The position numbers were made by a program, and so were the translations under genes. Of a DNA stretch of 33,999 bases, positions 1 to 7,766 are shown piece after piece. The stretch comes from Pseudomonadota bacterium (lineage in GTDB: Bacteria > Pseudomonadota > Gammaproteobacteria > Burkholderiales > Burkholderiaceae_B), in the NCBI GenBank assembly GCA_023423975.1, contig JAFAEO010000041.1, positions 1-33,999 on the forward strand, given 5' to 3'. Under the pieces are notes generated by a model. That model was not told the DNA's origin. It did not search any database and saw nothing but the letters and a program-made list of their open reading frames with translations. How positions within the stretch are numbered: the stretch's first letter is position 1; each line of letters begins with the position of its first letter.

Positions 1-764
1 TGACTGGCGGTACCGTTATCTCTGAAGAAACCGGTATGTCTCTGGAAAAAGCAACCATCGACGACCTGGGTCAGGCTAAACGCATCGAAGTTGGCAAAGA
101 AAACACCACCATCATCGACGGTGCTGGCGTCAGCGCAAACATCGAAGCCCGCGTTAAACAAATCCGCACACAGATCGAAGAAGCCTCTTCTGACTACGAT
201 CGCGAAAAACTGCAAGAGCGCGTTGCCAAACTGGCAGGCGGTGTTGCCGTGATCCGTGTTGGTGCTGCAACCGAAGTTGAAATGAAAGAGAAAAAAGCCC
301 GCGTTGAAGATGCTCTGCATGCAACCCGCGCTGCTGTTGAAGAAGGTATCGTTCCTGGCGGTGGCGTAGCACTGATTCGTGCCAAGAAAGCCATTGAAAA
401 AATCAAGGGCGACAATGCTGATCAGGACGCAGGTATCAAACTGATTCTGCGTGCTGTTGAAGCGCCTCTGCGCACAATCGTTGCCAACGCTGGCGACGAG
501 CCAAGCGTTGTTGTAGCTAAAGTCGCTGCCGGTGAAGGCAACTACGGTTACAACGCAGCAACAGGCGAGTACGGCGATCTGGTTGAGCAAGGTGTTCTGG
601 ACCCAACCAAAGTGACCCGCACAGCACTGCAAAACGCTGCCTCTGTTGCCAGCCTGCTGCTGACAACTGAAGCCGCTGTTTGCGAAATTGTTGAAGACAA
701 ACCTGCTCCTGCCATGCCTGACATGGGTGGTATGGGCGGTATGGGTGGCATGGGCGGATTCTAA
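1..764 (+). CDS. groEL: Chaperonin GroEL, C-terminal part (5' truncated by window edge)
   Basis: The reading frame is already open at position 3 and ends with TAA at 762-764, giving the last 253 residues of the 60 kDa chaperonin; the first half lies outside the window. GroEL forms the double seven-membered ring that folds cytosolic proteins with ATP and GroES. Visible are the apical-domain end (TGGTVISEETG), the intermediate domain stretch EEGIVPGGGVAL and the equatorial ending in a Gly-Gly-Met repeat tail (PDMGGMGGMGGMGGF), which is a signature of GroEL proper. Codon use is clean and biased, as expected of a highly expressed gene. The methionine at 36 is internal and is not the start. A strong terminator follows about 50 bp downstream, so groEL ends its transcription unit. 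Confidence 0.98.
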   Translation, partial: TGGTVISEETGMSLEKATIDDLGQAKRIEVGKENTTIIDGAGVSANIEARVKQIRTQIEEASSDYDREKLQERVAKLAGGVAVIRVGAATEVEMKEKKARVEDALHATRAAVEEGIVPGGGVALIRAKKAIEKIKGDNADQDAGIKLILRAVEAPLRTIVANAGDEPSVVVAKVAAGEGNYGYNAATGEYGDLVEQGVLDPTKVTRTALQNAASVASLLLTTEAAVCEIVEDKPAPAMPDMGGMGGMGGMGGF

Positions 765-1111
765 TCCTGCCAGATACACCCCGGGCCTGCCGTGTGCGGG
801 CCCACTGCAAACAAACCCCGAACGGTTCGCCGTTTCGGGGTTTTTCTTTGGACACACCTGCTATTGGCACTTTCTGTAGCTGGCTTTCTTTTGGATTGCA
901 ATTGAGGCGACTGTCGTAGCGGTTAAAGCTCCTCACCTCGACAATGGTCCAATGGCCTTGTTCGCCAATCGCGCGGCCCGTTTGCTCAGCACGGCACATA
1001 GGCAAATACAAAATCAACACGCATCCGATGTCAAAGAAGATATCAGTTCAACCTGTTTGAATGCGCCCGCGCAGCGCCGTTTAATCAAGCCGTAGCGTTT
1101 TGTGAACTACA
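765..1111. other. Intergenic region groEL-dgkA
   Basis: These 347 bp hold the groEL terminator at 814-846 and otherwise no credible gene; open frames here are antisense extensions of groEL or lack codon bias. I find no convincing -35/-10 pair for dgkA, although a promoter must lie between the terminator and 1112. Confidence 0.5.
814..846 (+). terminator. Rho-independent terminator of groEL
   Basis: The arm AACCCCGAACGG pairs with CCGTTTCGGGGTT around a TTCG tetraloop (826-829), with one bulged base, and is followed by a T-rich run (TTTTTCTTT). It lies 50 bp after the groEL stop. Confidence 0.9.
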
Positions 1112-1516
1112 ATGTCGTTCATGAATCGACCAAGCCATCCGCACGGCCGCAAAAATCGCGGCGCACTGCGTTTTATCCAGTCGACTGTGTACTCGGCACA
1201 GGGCTTTCGTGCAGCCTTTTCCAGCGAAGAAGCCTTCCGCCAGGAATTGATTGTCTGCATCACGCTCACGCCCTTTGCCTTTCTGCTGGGGCGCAATTTT
1301 GCAGAGATCGTTGTGTTGCTGGGGGTATTGGTCAGCGTCCTGACGGTAGAGCTCATCAACTCGGCCATCGAAGTGCTGGCCGATACGGTTAGTGCAGAAA
1401 CGCACCCGCTGATTGGCCAGACCAAGGATATTGCCAGTGCTGCGGTCATGATGGTGATCGCTTTTGCCGGCCTGGTCTGGTTTGGTTTGCTCTTTGTTCG
1501 TCTGTTTTCACATTAA
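1112..1516 (+). CDS. dgkA: Diacylglycerol kinase (prokaryotic DgkA family)
   Basis: A 134-residue integral membrane enzyme that phosphorylates diacylglycerol to phosphatidic acid with ATP, recycling lipid released by periplasmic glucan or envelope synthesis. The amphipathic N-terminal segment contains AFRQE (residues 41-45). The hallmark motif VELINSAIE (79-87) carries the two acidic residues that match the E. coli catalytic Glu69 and metal-binding Glu76 (here E80 and E87), and KDIASAAV (105-112) begins the last helix. Three transmembrane helices can be drawn (about 47-67, 68-88 and 108-130). It is slightly longer than the E. coli protein because of a basic N-terminal extension. An alternative start at 1121 would shorten it by three residues; neither start has a clear ribosome binding site. 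pyrF follows after 6 bp, so the two are probably cotranscribed. Confidence 0.93.
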   Translation: MSFMNRPSHPHGRKNRGALRFIQSTVYSAQGFRAAFSSEEAFRQELIVCITLTPFAFLLGRNFAEIVVLLGVLVSVLTVELINSAIEVLADTVSAETHPLIGQTKDIASAAVMMVIAFAGLVWFGLLFVRLFSH

Positions 1517-1522
1517 TTATTC

Positions 1523-2347
1523 ATGACATTTATCGAAAAACTGGAATCCGCCTGGCAAAGCCAGAACTCCCTTCTCATGGTCGGCCTTGACCCTGATCCC
1601 GAAAGACTACCGGTTAGCATGAAACAGAACCGCGAATCCACATTCGAGTTCTGCAAGGGAATCGTAGATGCATCAGCACCCTACGCCTGCGGTTTCAAAC
1701 CGCAAATTGCCTATTTTGCTTCACAAGGCGCTGAAGAACAGTTGTCGCAACTGTGCGCCTATATTCACGACACCTATCCGCATTTGCCCATTGTGCTGGA
1801 CGCCAAGCGCGGCGACATCGGCACAACGGCCGAGCATTACGCCCGCGAGGCATACGAACGTTACAAGGCGGACGCCGTTACCGTCAGTCCATATATGGGA
1901 TTCGACTCCATCGAGCCATACCTGGCATGGAAAGACCGGGGCATTATTATTCTGTGCCGCACCTCCAATCCGGGGGGGTCCGACCTGCAATTTGTTGAGT
2001 CTGCCAGCGGCGAGCCACTATACCTGCATGTGGCCAGCATGGTCGCAGAAAAATGGAACACGCACGGCCAGTGCGGTCTGGTGGTCGGTGCCACCTTCCC
2101 TGAAGAGTTGAGCAAGGTTCGCGCCCGGGTGGGTGACGCCATGCCGCTGCTGGTGCCGGGCATCGGCGCCCAGGGCGGAGATATCGAAGAAACCGTGACG
2201 GCCGGCCGCAATAGTGCCGGTACCGGCATGATGATCAATTCATCACGTGCGATTTTATATGCCAGCTCGGATGAAAACTGGAAAGAAGAAGCAGCTCGTG
2301 TCGCACGGGAGACGCGCGACCAGATTAATCAGGCGCGCGCAGGCTGA
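1523..2347 (+). CDS. pyrF: Orotidine 5'-phosphate decarboxylase, subfamily 2
   Basis: Catalyses the last step of de novo UMP synthesis, decarboxylation of orotidine monophosphate. The 274-residue length and the motif LDAKRGDIGTTA (residues 92-103, with the Lys-Asp charge network K95 and D98) mark the longer 'type 2' family found in many beta- and actinobacteria, rather than the roughly 230-residue E. coli type. GLDPDPERLP near residues 21-30 and the phosphate-binding LVPGIGAQGGD near residues 210-220 are also present. It starts 6 bp after dgkA. It ends about 66 bp before the convergently oriented vapC. Nothing looks damaged. Confidence 0.96.
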   Translation: MTFIEKLESAWQSQNSLLMVGLDPDPERLPVSMKQNRESTFEFCKGIVDASAPYACGFKPQIAYFASQGAEEQLSQLCAYIHDTYPHLPIVLDAKRGDIGTTAEHYAREAYERYKADAVTVSPYMGFDSIEPYLAWKDRGIIILCRTSNPGGSDLQFVESASGEPLYLHVASMVAEKWNTHGQCGLVVGATFPEELSKVRARVGDAMPLLVPGIGAQGGDIEETVTAGRNSAGTGMMINSSRAILYASSDENWKEEAARVARETRDQINQARAG

Positions 2348-2413
2348 AGCGCTTGTGCAAAACGAGGTAACCTGAGTCATACAGGCAGGCCTCGTGCCAT
2401 GACAAGTCCACTT

Positions 2414-2848
2414 TCAATGTATCTGAGGGTGCTGTTTCCAGGGATTGATCACTGAGACGCCGACCGCCGTAAACGGGCTGACGTCTCGTGTTGCTACGAT
2501 AAAACCATTGGTTGCTGCAATGGCTGCAATATAACCATCATCCTTGCCTACAGGCTTACTTTGCGCTTTTGCGCTGGCCATCAATTCAGCATAAACCCTG
2601 GACGCATCCAGATCGAAAGCAAGAACACGCCCCTTGAATGCTGGCAGCACCTCTTGCTCTAACCTGTCTTGATAGATCTTACGGCGTCTACCCGCCGGCA
2701 TGGTCGCCACCCCATATCGTATTTCAGCCACGGTTACTACCGACAGATACAGCGTTTCAATCGCCTGAGCATCGATCCATTCCAGCACGTTCGGATCGGG
2801 CTTGATCCTCCATAGCTCAGAAATTACATTCGTATCCAGAACGATCAT
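2414..2848 (-). CDS. vapC: VapC/FitB-type PIN-domain toxin RNase
   Basis: A 144-residue PIN-domain protein, the toxin of a type II toxin-antitoxin pair. VapC toxins are Mg2+-dependent endoribonucleases that cut tRNA or rRNA. All four acidic active-site positions are visible: D5 in MIVLDTN, E42 in VAEIRYG, the KDDGYIAA acidic pair (D103/D104) and D122 in TRDVSPF. The start overlaps the end of the antitoxin gene by 4 bp (ATGA at 2845-2848), typical of translational coupling. The pair sits between pyrF and pncC, genes of unrelated function, which suggests insertion into an otherwise housekeeping stretch. No recombinase or repeats flank it. The target RNA cannot be read from the sequence. Confidence 0.93.
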   Translation of the reverse strand: MIVLDTNVISELWRIKPDPNVLEWIDAQAIETLYLSVVTVAEIRYGVATMPAGRRRKIYQDRLEQEVLPAFKGRVLAFDLDASRVYAELMASAKAQSKPVGKDDGYIAAIAATNGFIVATRDVSPFTAVGVSVINPWKQHPQIH

Positions 2849-3102
2849 TCAAACCCCATAGGCTCGGCTGGTGTTTTGTCACGAAGCTCTTCAAAATGCT
2901 CCACCTCTGCCTCAGTCAATCCGCCCGCTTCCTGGGCAATGCTGGTCATTAACGAACCGAGTTGAAGACGCCCTTCTGGCCTGGCTGCCTGTTCAAGGAT
3001 ACTGCGGATCTCAGCTTCGGTGCTGCGCCCATGTTTGGCGGCACGAAGGCGTAATGCACGATGAACTTCATCGGGGATATGTCGGATAGTGACCGATGCC
3101 AT
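2845..3102 (-). CDS. vapB: VapB/FitA-type ribbon-helix-helix antitoxin
   Basis: An 85-residue antitoxin. The N-terminus (ASVTIRHIPDEVHRALRLRA, residues 2-21) is a ribbon-helix-helix DNA-binding fold of the FitA/StbC type: the beta strand VTIRHIP is followed by two helices ending near RSILEQA. The C-terminal half is acidic (EAEVEHFEELRD) and should wrap the PIN toxin and block its active site. The start at 3102 has a good AAAGGAG ribosome binding site eight bases upstream. The gene leads a two-gene operon with vapC. Direct repeats of TTGATATC upstream are likely its autoregulatory operator. Confidence 0.93.
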   Translation of the reverse strand: MASVTIRHIPDEVHRALRLRAAKHGRSTEAEIRSILEQAARPEGRLQLGSLMTSIAQEAGGLTEAEVEHFEELRDKTPAEPMGFE

Positions 3103-3127
3103 ATCAATATCTCCTTTTGATTACTTC

Positions 3128-3154
3128 GATATCAATTATAGTTTATGATATCAA
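3128..3154 (-). promoter_or_regulatory. vapBC promoter/operator region
   Basis: On the minus strand a perfect -10 hexamer TATAAT (3135-3140) lies between two identical 8-mers TTGATATC (3147-3154 and 3128-3135), 19 bp apart, which places them on nearly the same DNA face. A third, partial copy (TTGATAT, 3101-3107) overlaps the start codon. This fits autorepression by the ribbon-helix-helix antitoxin. The -35 element is weak (TAGATT at a 17 bp spacing). Confidence 0.55.
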
Positions 3155-3285
3155 CATAATCTAATGACGCGGCTTCATCTCAGATAGGCATGTTAGGCGT
3201 GCGATGAGTATATGCACCAATCGCGGTCAGGACTTCACGGCAGCCACCAGCCCTACCCATGCGTCGCAGCCCTGCCAGAATCAGT

Positions 3286-3798
3286 TCAATTTTCCTCGAC
3301 GATGCGCCGGGTAATTTCCATGGCGTAGACGACCGCCTGGACACGCACCTGATGACGATCCCCGACGAAATTCTGCGAGAATGGCAACGTGACGATGCCG
3401 TCGGCCTTGCGGTAGGAAACCGCAAAGCACACCAGGCCTACGGGTTTGTGTGCGGTGCCGCCGTCGGGCCCCGCGATGCCGGTCGTGCTGACCGCGCAAG
3501 TGGAAAGCGGCGCATTGCTCAGCACACCTTCGGCCATTTCGATGGCCACTTCTTCACTCACGGCCCCAAATTTATCCAGTGCGGCCTGGTTTACATCCAG
3601 CATATCCATTTTGGCTTCGTTGGTATAAGTAACGAAACCCCGATCAAACCATTGGCTGGATCCCGCAATGGCGGTAATAGCGCCGGCCAGCAGACCTCCA
3701 GTGCAGGATTCTGCGGTGCCCAGCAGCCAGCTTTTTTTCTTGAGCGCTTCTCCCAACTGGGCAGCGACCTGCCACTGTTCACTTAACAACTCTGACAT
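3286..3798 (-). CDS. pncC: Nicotinamide-nucleotide amidase (CinA C-terminal domain, PncC)
   Basis: A 170-residue stand-alone CinA C-terminal domain, the form that hydrolyses nicotinamide mononucleotide to nicotinate mononucleotide and ammonia in NAD salvage. The motif TAESCTGGLLAGAIT (residues 28-42) contains the catalytic serine (S31) and the adjacent cysteine. FVTYTNEAK (55-63) and TTGIAGPDGGT are the other conserved blocks. The length matches the E. coli YgaD type and not full-length CinA. A longer in-frame start exists but would run far into pgpA; the ATG at 3796-3798 has GGGGTGA upstream and lies 2 bp after the pgpA stop. It is last in the ribBA-ribH-nusB-thiL-pgpA-pncC run. Confidence 0.92.
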   Translation of the reverse strand: MSELLSEQWQVAAQLGEALKKKSWLLGTAESCTGGLLAGAITAIAGSSQWFDRGFVTYTNEAKMDMLDVNQAALDKFGAVSEEVAIEMAEGVLSNAPLSTCAVSTTGIAGPDGGTAHKPVGLVCFAVSYRKADGIVTLPFSQNFVGDRHQVRVQAVVYAMEITRRIVEEN

Positions 3799-3800
3799 AC

Positions 3801-4352
3801 TCACCCCAACATTCTGGTGGCAATCGCCATGATGAACAGCGTATAGGCCGCTGCCACCACATCGTCCCACATGACGCCGAACCCGTTTTTGAGCGTACGA
3901 TCAAAGTAGCCGATGGGTGGCGGTTTGACGATATCGAAAAAGCGAAAGAGGATAAAAGCAACCAGTTGCCAGCCCAGGTTCATGGGTGCAACCAGCAGCA
4001 GGACCGCCCAGAAGGCGACCATTTCGTCCCAGACAATGCCGCCGTGGTCATCCACGTGCATTTCCTGGGCGACGCGATGGCAGCAATAGACGCCGTAAGC
4101 GAAGCCAACCAGAATAAACAGCGCCATGTAAAAATCTGTGCCCAGCACAAAGCTGAGCGGCCACCAAAGCACCCAGGCCAGCAGGGTACCCCAGGTTCCC
4201 GGTCCCGGTCTGATCAGCCCGGCGCCAAGTCCGAAGGCAAAAAAGCGGTGGACATTAGCCCGGATCCAGCCGAAAGTAGGCCATTGCGCTTTCACTGTCG
4301 TTTTGGTGCCAGCGGCATTATGTATCGTTTGCGGTTGAATGTCTTCTATCAT
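3801..4352 (-). CDS. pgpA: Phosphatidylglycerophosphatase A
   Basis: Dephosphorylates phosphatidylglycerol phosphate to phosphatidylglycerol at the inner membrane. The 183-residue form chosen here starts at 4352, 16 bp after the thiL stop, with AGAAG upstream. An upstream in-frame start would overlap thiL by more than 100 bp and add sequence unlike the family. Conserved blocks are GLIRPGPGTWGTLLAW (45-60), the acidic IVWDEM (106-111) and RFFDIVKPPPI (137-147). Four hydrophobic helices are visible. Adjacency to thiL and nusB is a common proteobacterial order. Confidence 0.94.
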   Translation of the reverse strand: MIEDIQPQTIHNAAGTKTTVKAQWPTFGWIRANVHRFFAFGLGAGLIRPGPGTWGTLLAWVLWWPLSFVLGTDFYMALFILVGFAYGVYCCHRVAQEMHVDDHGGIVWDEMVAFWAVLLLVAPMNLGWQLVAFILFRFFDIVKPPPIGYFDRTLKNGFGVMWDDVVAAAYTLFIMAIATRMLG

Positions 4353-4368
4353 GCAATTACTTCTGTGT

Positions 4369-5364
4369 TTACGGCTTGCGCCGACGAGCTGGCCGGAAAT
4401 GGTCGAAACCCGCAGGAAGTGCGGAAATATCCTGTTGCGCAGCATCAAGTACCCGCAAACCCTGCCCGACGTGAACCTCTCCAATGCGCGTGAGCGTCAC
4501 AGGCAGGCTGGCAGCAATGGCTTGCAGTGCCGCTCTGGCGGTCTGCGGCGCCGTAAAACACAACTCATAGACGTCACCCCCGCCCAATACGGACTGGCGC
4601 AATTGCTGCGGGTCATCGTCTGGCAGGCTAAGATTAACAGGCATTAAAGATTCATACAATACGGCAGCGACGCCGCTGGCATGCAAAATATGTTTCAAAT
4701 CCTGCACCAGGCCGTCGGAAAGGTCGATGACGGCATGCGCCAGTGGCCTCAGGGCAAGCCCCAGGGACACGCGTGGTTCGGGCCACTCCAGGGCATGCCG
4801 GGTGGCCTGCAACGTCTGGATTTCACTTGCACTAAGGATGTCGCCGGCCTTCTGGCGCAGCAGCAGATTCAAAGCCCAGTCGGCCGCGCCCAGGGTGCCG
4901 GAAACCCAGATATCATCACCCGGCATTGCCCGGCTGCGTAGCAGAAACGGCTGAGTCACTTCGCCCAGCACGGTCACGCTAATGACAATATCGTGTTCGC
5001 TACGAGTGGTATCGCCGCCGATCAGCGGGCATTGGTATTTGTCGGCCAGACGATTAAAGCCCCGGGAAAACGCCTCCAGCCAGTCGGCATCGTAACGCGG
5101 CAGCGCGATGCCCAGCAGGCAGCCGCGCGGCGTTGCCCCCATCGCAGCCAGATCGGACAGATTAACTGCCAGTGATTTGTGCCCCAGTGACTCGGGATCC
5201 ACGTCGGAAAAGAAATGACGCGCTTCAAGCAACAGATCCTTGCTGATGGCCATGGATGTGCCGGCGGCGGGCGTCAGGATAGCGCAATCGTCCCCCACCG
5301 CCATGTCAACAGACGCAGCGGGGCGGGTAAAAAATTGACGGATCAGATCAAATTCGCCGGACAT
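4369..5364 (-). CDS. thiL: Thiamine-monophosphate kinase
   Basis: Phosphorylates thiamine monophosphate to thiamine pyrophosphate with ATP. The 331-residue length is normal for this PurM/ThiL-fold enzyme. Visible motifs are VGDDCAIL (23-30), the metal- and nucleotide-binding NLSDLAAMGA block, GGDTTRS and the later DLSDGL. The start at 5364 gives the standard MSGEFDLI beginning; the ribosome binding site is weak. nusB lies 96 bp upstream and pgpA 16 bp downstream, so it is probably part of the same transcript. Confidence 0.96.
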   Translation of the reverse strand: MSGEFDLIRQFFTRPAASVDMAVGDDCAILTPAAGTSMAISKDLLLEARHFFSDVDPESLGHKSLAVNLSDLAAMGATPRGCLLGIALPRYDADWLEAFSRGFNRLADKYQCPLIGGDTTRSEHDIVISVTVLGEVTQPFLLRSRAMPGDDIWVSGTLGAADWALNLLLRQKAGDILSASEIQTLQATRHALEWPEPRVSLGLALRPLAHAVIDLSDGLVQDLKHILHASGVAAVLYESLMPVNLSLPDDDPQQLRQSVLGGGDVYELCFTAPQTARAALQAIAASLPVTLTRIGEVHVGQGLRVLDAAQQDISALPAGFDHFRPARRRKP

Positions 5365-5460
5365 AGGAACCGCTTTTCATTTACCGCGAGCCATCGTTTC
5401 GCCAATGCATCCGGCTAGCACCAGGCGCCGGCCGGAGCGCGTCTGCTTGCCAACCCCGGG

Positions 5461-5925
5461 TCAGCGTCCGGCATTGACTTCGAGCGAACGCACACGTGCC
5501 GCCAGTTTGTCCAGTACGCCATTGACAAACTTGAAGCCGTCGGTGCCGCCAAATTCCTTGGCAAGCTCCACCGCTTCATTAATGGCCACTTTGTACGGCA
5601 CATCTACATGGTGGATGAGTTCGTAACTGCCGATAAGCAGAATGCCGTGCTCGATGGGCGAGAGTTCGTTCAGCGGGCGGTCGATATAAGGCACGAATGC
5701 TTCGCGCAGCGCCGGCGCATCGGCAAAAACGCCATGCAACAGCGTTTTGAACCAGACCGGATCGGCATTCTCAAATTCCGGGCTGTCCTGAATGTGAGCG
5801 TCGATGGCGCCAGCCTCGCGCAGGTCAGTGTCGCCACTGACCAGCCAGGCGTAAATACCCTGAAGGGCAAATTCGCGCGCCCGGCGGCGCGCACTGCGAT
5901 GCATTGTTTTATTATCCTGAGCCAC
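5461..5925 (-). CDS. nusB: Transcription antitermination factor NusB
   Basis: A 154-residue all-helical protein that binds boxA RNA with S10 (NusE) and supports antitermination of rRNA operons. The N-terminal RRRAREFALQGIYAWL and the C-terminal FVNGVLDKLAARVR are characteristic. The start shown is a GTG (5923-5925) with AGGA six bases upstream; an ATG 21 bp downstream, at 5904, with its own weaker AGGA, is an alternative. It begins 8 bp after ribH ends, the usual ribH-nusB pairing. Confidence 0.95.
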   Translation of the reverse strand: MAQDNKTMHRSARRRAREFALQGIYAWLVSGDTDLREAGAIDAHIQDSPEFENADPVWFKTLLHGVFADAPALREAFVPYIDRPLNELSPIEHGILLIGSYELIHHVDVPYKVAINEAVELAKEFGGTDGFKFVNGVLDKLAARVRSLEVNAGR

Positions 5926-5933
5926 TCGTTGTC

Positions 5934-6497
5934 CTATCGCCTTGGGGTATCTGCTACTTCTTCGGTTTCATCATCTTCGTCGTCCTGGTCGTCGTCATCA
6001 TCCAGATCTTCGAAGTCATCATCTTCGTCTTCTGACTCGGGCACCAGCGCAGCCGACAAATTGGCCATTTCCACAGCAACCTGGGCGCAATCCTTGCCTT
6101 TCTGTTCAGCGCGGGCCTTGGCCTGCTCTTCGTCTTCTGTGGTCAGAATACCATTGGCCACCGGCACATTGGTATCCATGGACACCCGTGTGATAGCCGC
6201 AGCACTTTCATTGCTGACAATTTCAAAGTGATAGGTTTCACCACGAATGACGGCGCCCAGGGCAATCAGGGCATCAAATTCGTAGGTTTCGGCCATTTGC
6301 GCCAGCGTCAGGCCCACTTCGAGCGCGCCGGGCACAGTCACGACCATAATGTCGCGTTCGTCGACACCCAGCTCGCCAAGCTCGGCCAGGCAGGCTTCGA
6401 GTTCGGCAAAACCAATTTCCTCGTTAAATCGTGCGCACACGATACCGATATGCAGGCCTTCGCCATTCAGATCAGGGGCGAGTGTATAGGGTTTCAT
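5934..6497 (-). CDS. ribH: 6,7-dimethyl-8-ribityllumazine synthase with acidic C-terminal tail
   Basis: Condenses 5-amino-6-ribitylaminouracil with 3,4-dihydroxy-2-butanone 4-phosphate, the penultimate step of riboflavin synthesis; family members assemble into pentamers or capsids. The core holds ARFNEEI, VPGALEVG, and GAVIRGETYHFE with the catalytic histidine. I prefer the ATG at 6497 (187 residues), because AAAGGA lies six bases before it; the ATG at 6503 overlaps that ribosome binding site almost directly. The core ends around residue 152. About 30 residues follow that are nearly all Asp/Glu (ending in DETEEVADTPRR), which ordinary RibH proteins of about 155 residues lack. ribBA is 16 bp upstream and nusB 8 bp downstream. 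Confidence 0.95.
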   Translation of the reverse strand: MKPYTLAPDLNGEGLHIGIVCARFNEEIGFAELEACLAELGELGVDERDIMVVTVPGALEVGLTLAQMAETYEFDALIALGAVIRGETYHFEIVSNESAAAITRVSMDTNVPVANGILTTEDEEQAKARAEQKGKDCAQVAVEMANLSAALVPESEDEDDDFEDLDDDDDQDDEDDETEEVADTPRR

Positions 6498-6513
6498 AGC
6501 CATTCCTTTAAAG

Positions 6514-7662
6514 TCAGCGGGGGTCAGAAGATGTTTCGTAACCTGTCACGGTAAGTGCATAACCAGTCATGCTTGGCATTTTACGTGGAAGTGCGAGCAG
6601 GCGCATCTTTCCGACGTTCAGTTCACGTAATATTTGCGCGCCGATACCATAAGTGCGCAGATCATAGCGATCATCCTTGCGCGCGCTGCTCTCGGTTTCT
6701 CCCCATTTTTCCAGCGCCTCGATCAGGCCTTTTTGCGATCCCTGGCAGTTAAGCAGCACCAGAACACCGGCCGGGCTGGCGGAAATCGCTTCCAGCGCCT
6801 GGGCGATCCCCCAGCTGTGTGCATTGCGCTCCAGGTCCAGCAGATCCAGTACCGATACCGGCTCATGCACGCGCACCAGCGCTTCCTGGTCGGGATCAAT
6901 GATGCCATGCACCAGCGCAATATGTCCCGCGCCCGACATGCTGTCCTGATACGACACTGCTTCGAACTGGCCGAAAGGCGTTTTCAGGGTTTTGCTGCCC
7001 AGGCGGCGAATCATGGATTCGTTTTCGCTGCGATACTGGATCAGATCGGCGATCGTGCCGATTTTCAGATTGTGTTCACGGGCGAAAGTAACCAGGTCGG
7101 GCAGGCGCGCCATGCTGCCATCGGGTTTAAGAATTTCACAGATGACCGCGGCGGGTGTCAGGCCCGCCATGGCGGTCAGATCACAGCCTGCTTCGGTATG
7201 GCCGGCACGGATCAGCACCCCGCCCGATACCGCCTGGACCGGAAAAATATGTCCGGGATTGACCAGATCCTGAGGTTTGGCGTTCTTGGCAACGGCCGCC
7301 TGAATGGTGCGGGCCCGATCAGCAGCGGAAATACCGGTAGTGACGCCTTCGGCGGCCTCGATGGACACGGTAAAGTTGGTACCAAAGGATGTGCCGTTGC
7401 GCGAGGCCATGAGTGGCAGCTCCAGCTGGCGGCAACGTTCTTCAGTCAGCGTCAGGCATACCAGGCCGCGGGCGTGGGTCACCATGAAATTGATGGCTTC
7501 GGGCGTGACAAAGTCTGCCGCCATCACCAGATCGCCTTCATTTTCTCGATCTTCTTCGTCAACCAGAATGACAATACGCCCCGCCTTGAGCTCTTCGACG
7601 ATTTCAGAGACGGGAGAGATGGTGCAGTCGGGCACCAGAGAAACAGGGGCGGCAGAAGTCAT
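6514..7662 (-). CDS. ribBA: 3,4-dihydroxy-2-butanone-4-phosphate synthase with degenerate GTP cyclohydrolase II-like domain (RibBA/RibBX type)
   Basis: The N-terminal domain (about residues 12-212 of 382) is a full DHBP synthase: DEEDRENEGDLV (35-46) supplies the acidic metal ligands and RAGHTEA (152-158) the second metal site, so it should make the four-carbon riboflavin precursor from ribulose 5-phosphate. The C-terminal domain (about 225-375) aligns with GTP cyclohydrolase II through RVH at 264-266. It then reads EPVSVLDLLDLERN where active enzymes have the zinc-binding Cys-x10-Cys-x-Cys segment, so all three cysteines are missing. It is therefore probably DHBP synthase only, and a separate ribA must exist elsewhere. 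The start at 7662 is chosen for homology; it has no strong ribosome binding site, and an upstream TTG is unlikely. It heads the ribBA-ribH-nusB-thiL-pgpA-pncC run. Confidence 0.93.
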   Translation of the reverse strand: MTSAAPVSLVPDCTISPVSEIVEELKAGRIVILVDEEDRENEGDLVMAADFVTPEAINFMVTHARGLVCLTLTEERCRQLELPLMASRNGTSFGTNFTVSIEAAEGVTTGISAADRARTIQAAVAKNAKPQDLVNPGHIFPVQAVSGGVLIRAGHTEAGCDLTAMAGLTPAAVICEILKPDGSMARLPDLVTFAREHNLKIGTIADLIQYRSENESMIRRLGSKTLKTPFGQFEAVSYQDSMSGAGHIALVHGIIDPDQEALVRVHEPVSVLDLLDLERNAHSWGIAQALEAISASPAGVLVLLNCQGSQKGLIEALEKWGETESSARKDDRYDLRTYGIGAQILRELNVGKMRLLALPRKMPSMTGYALTVTGYETSSDPR

Positions 7663-7766
7663 GATCGTGCTTGAATCCGGAAAGACTGGGCTGGCGCAGC
7701 GCACCAACAATGGGCAAAAGCGTTATTTTACCCCGTCGCCCCTGTAAAAGGCGGCAAGACCCCCAT

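Noticed and set aside
721..764. The Gly-Gly-Met repeats at the groEL end as a novel repeat.
   Set aside because: This tail is a normal property of GroEL.
517..1020. A 167-residue minus-strand frame across the groEL end and terminator.
   Set aside because: It overlaps the antisense of the GroEL Gly-Gly-Met tail and a terminator, with no homology visible.
6634..7674. A 346-residue open frame on the plus strand across ribBA.
   Set aside because: It is antisense to a complete RibBA reading frame, has no recognisable domain and its composition reflects the reverse complement of GC-rich codons.
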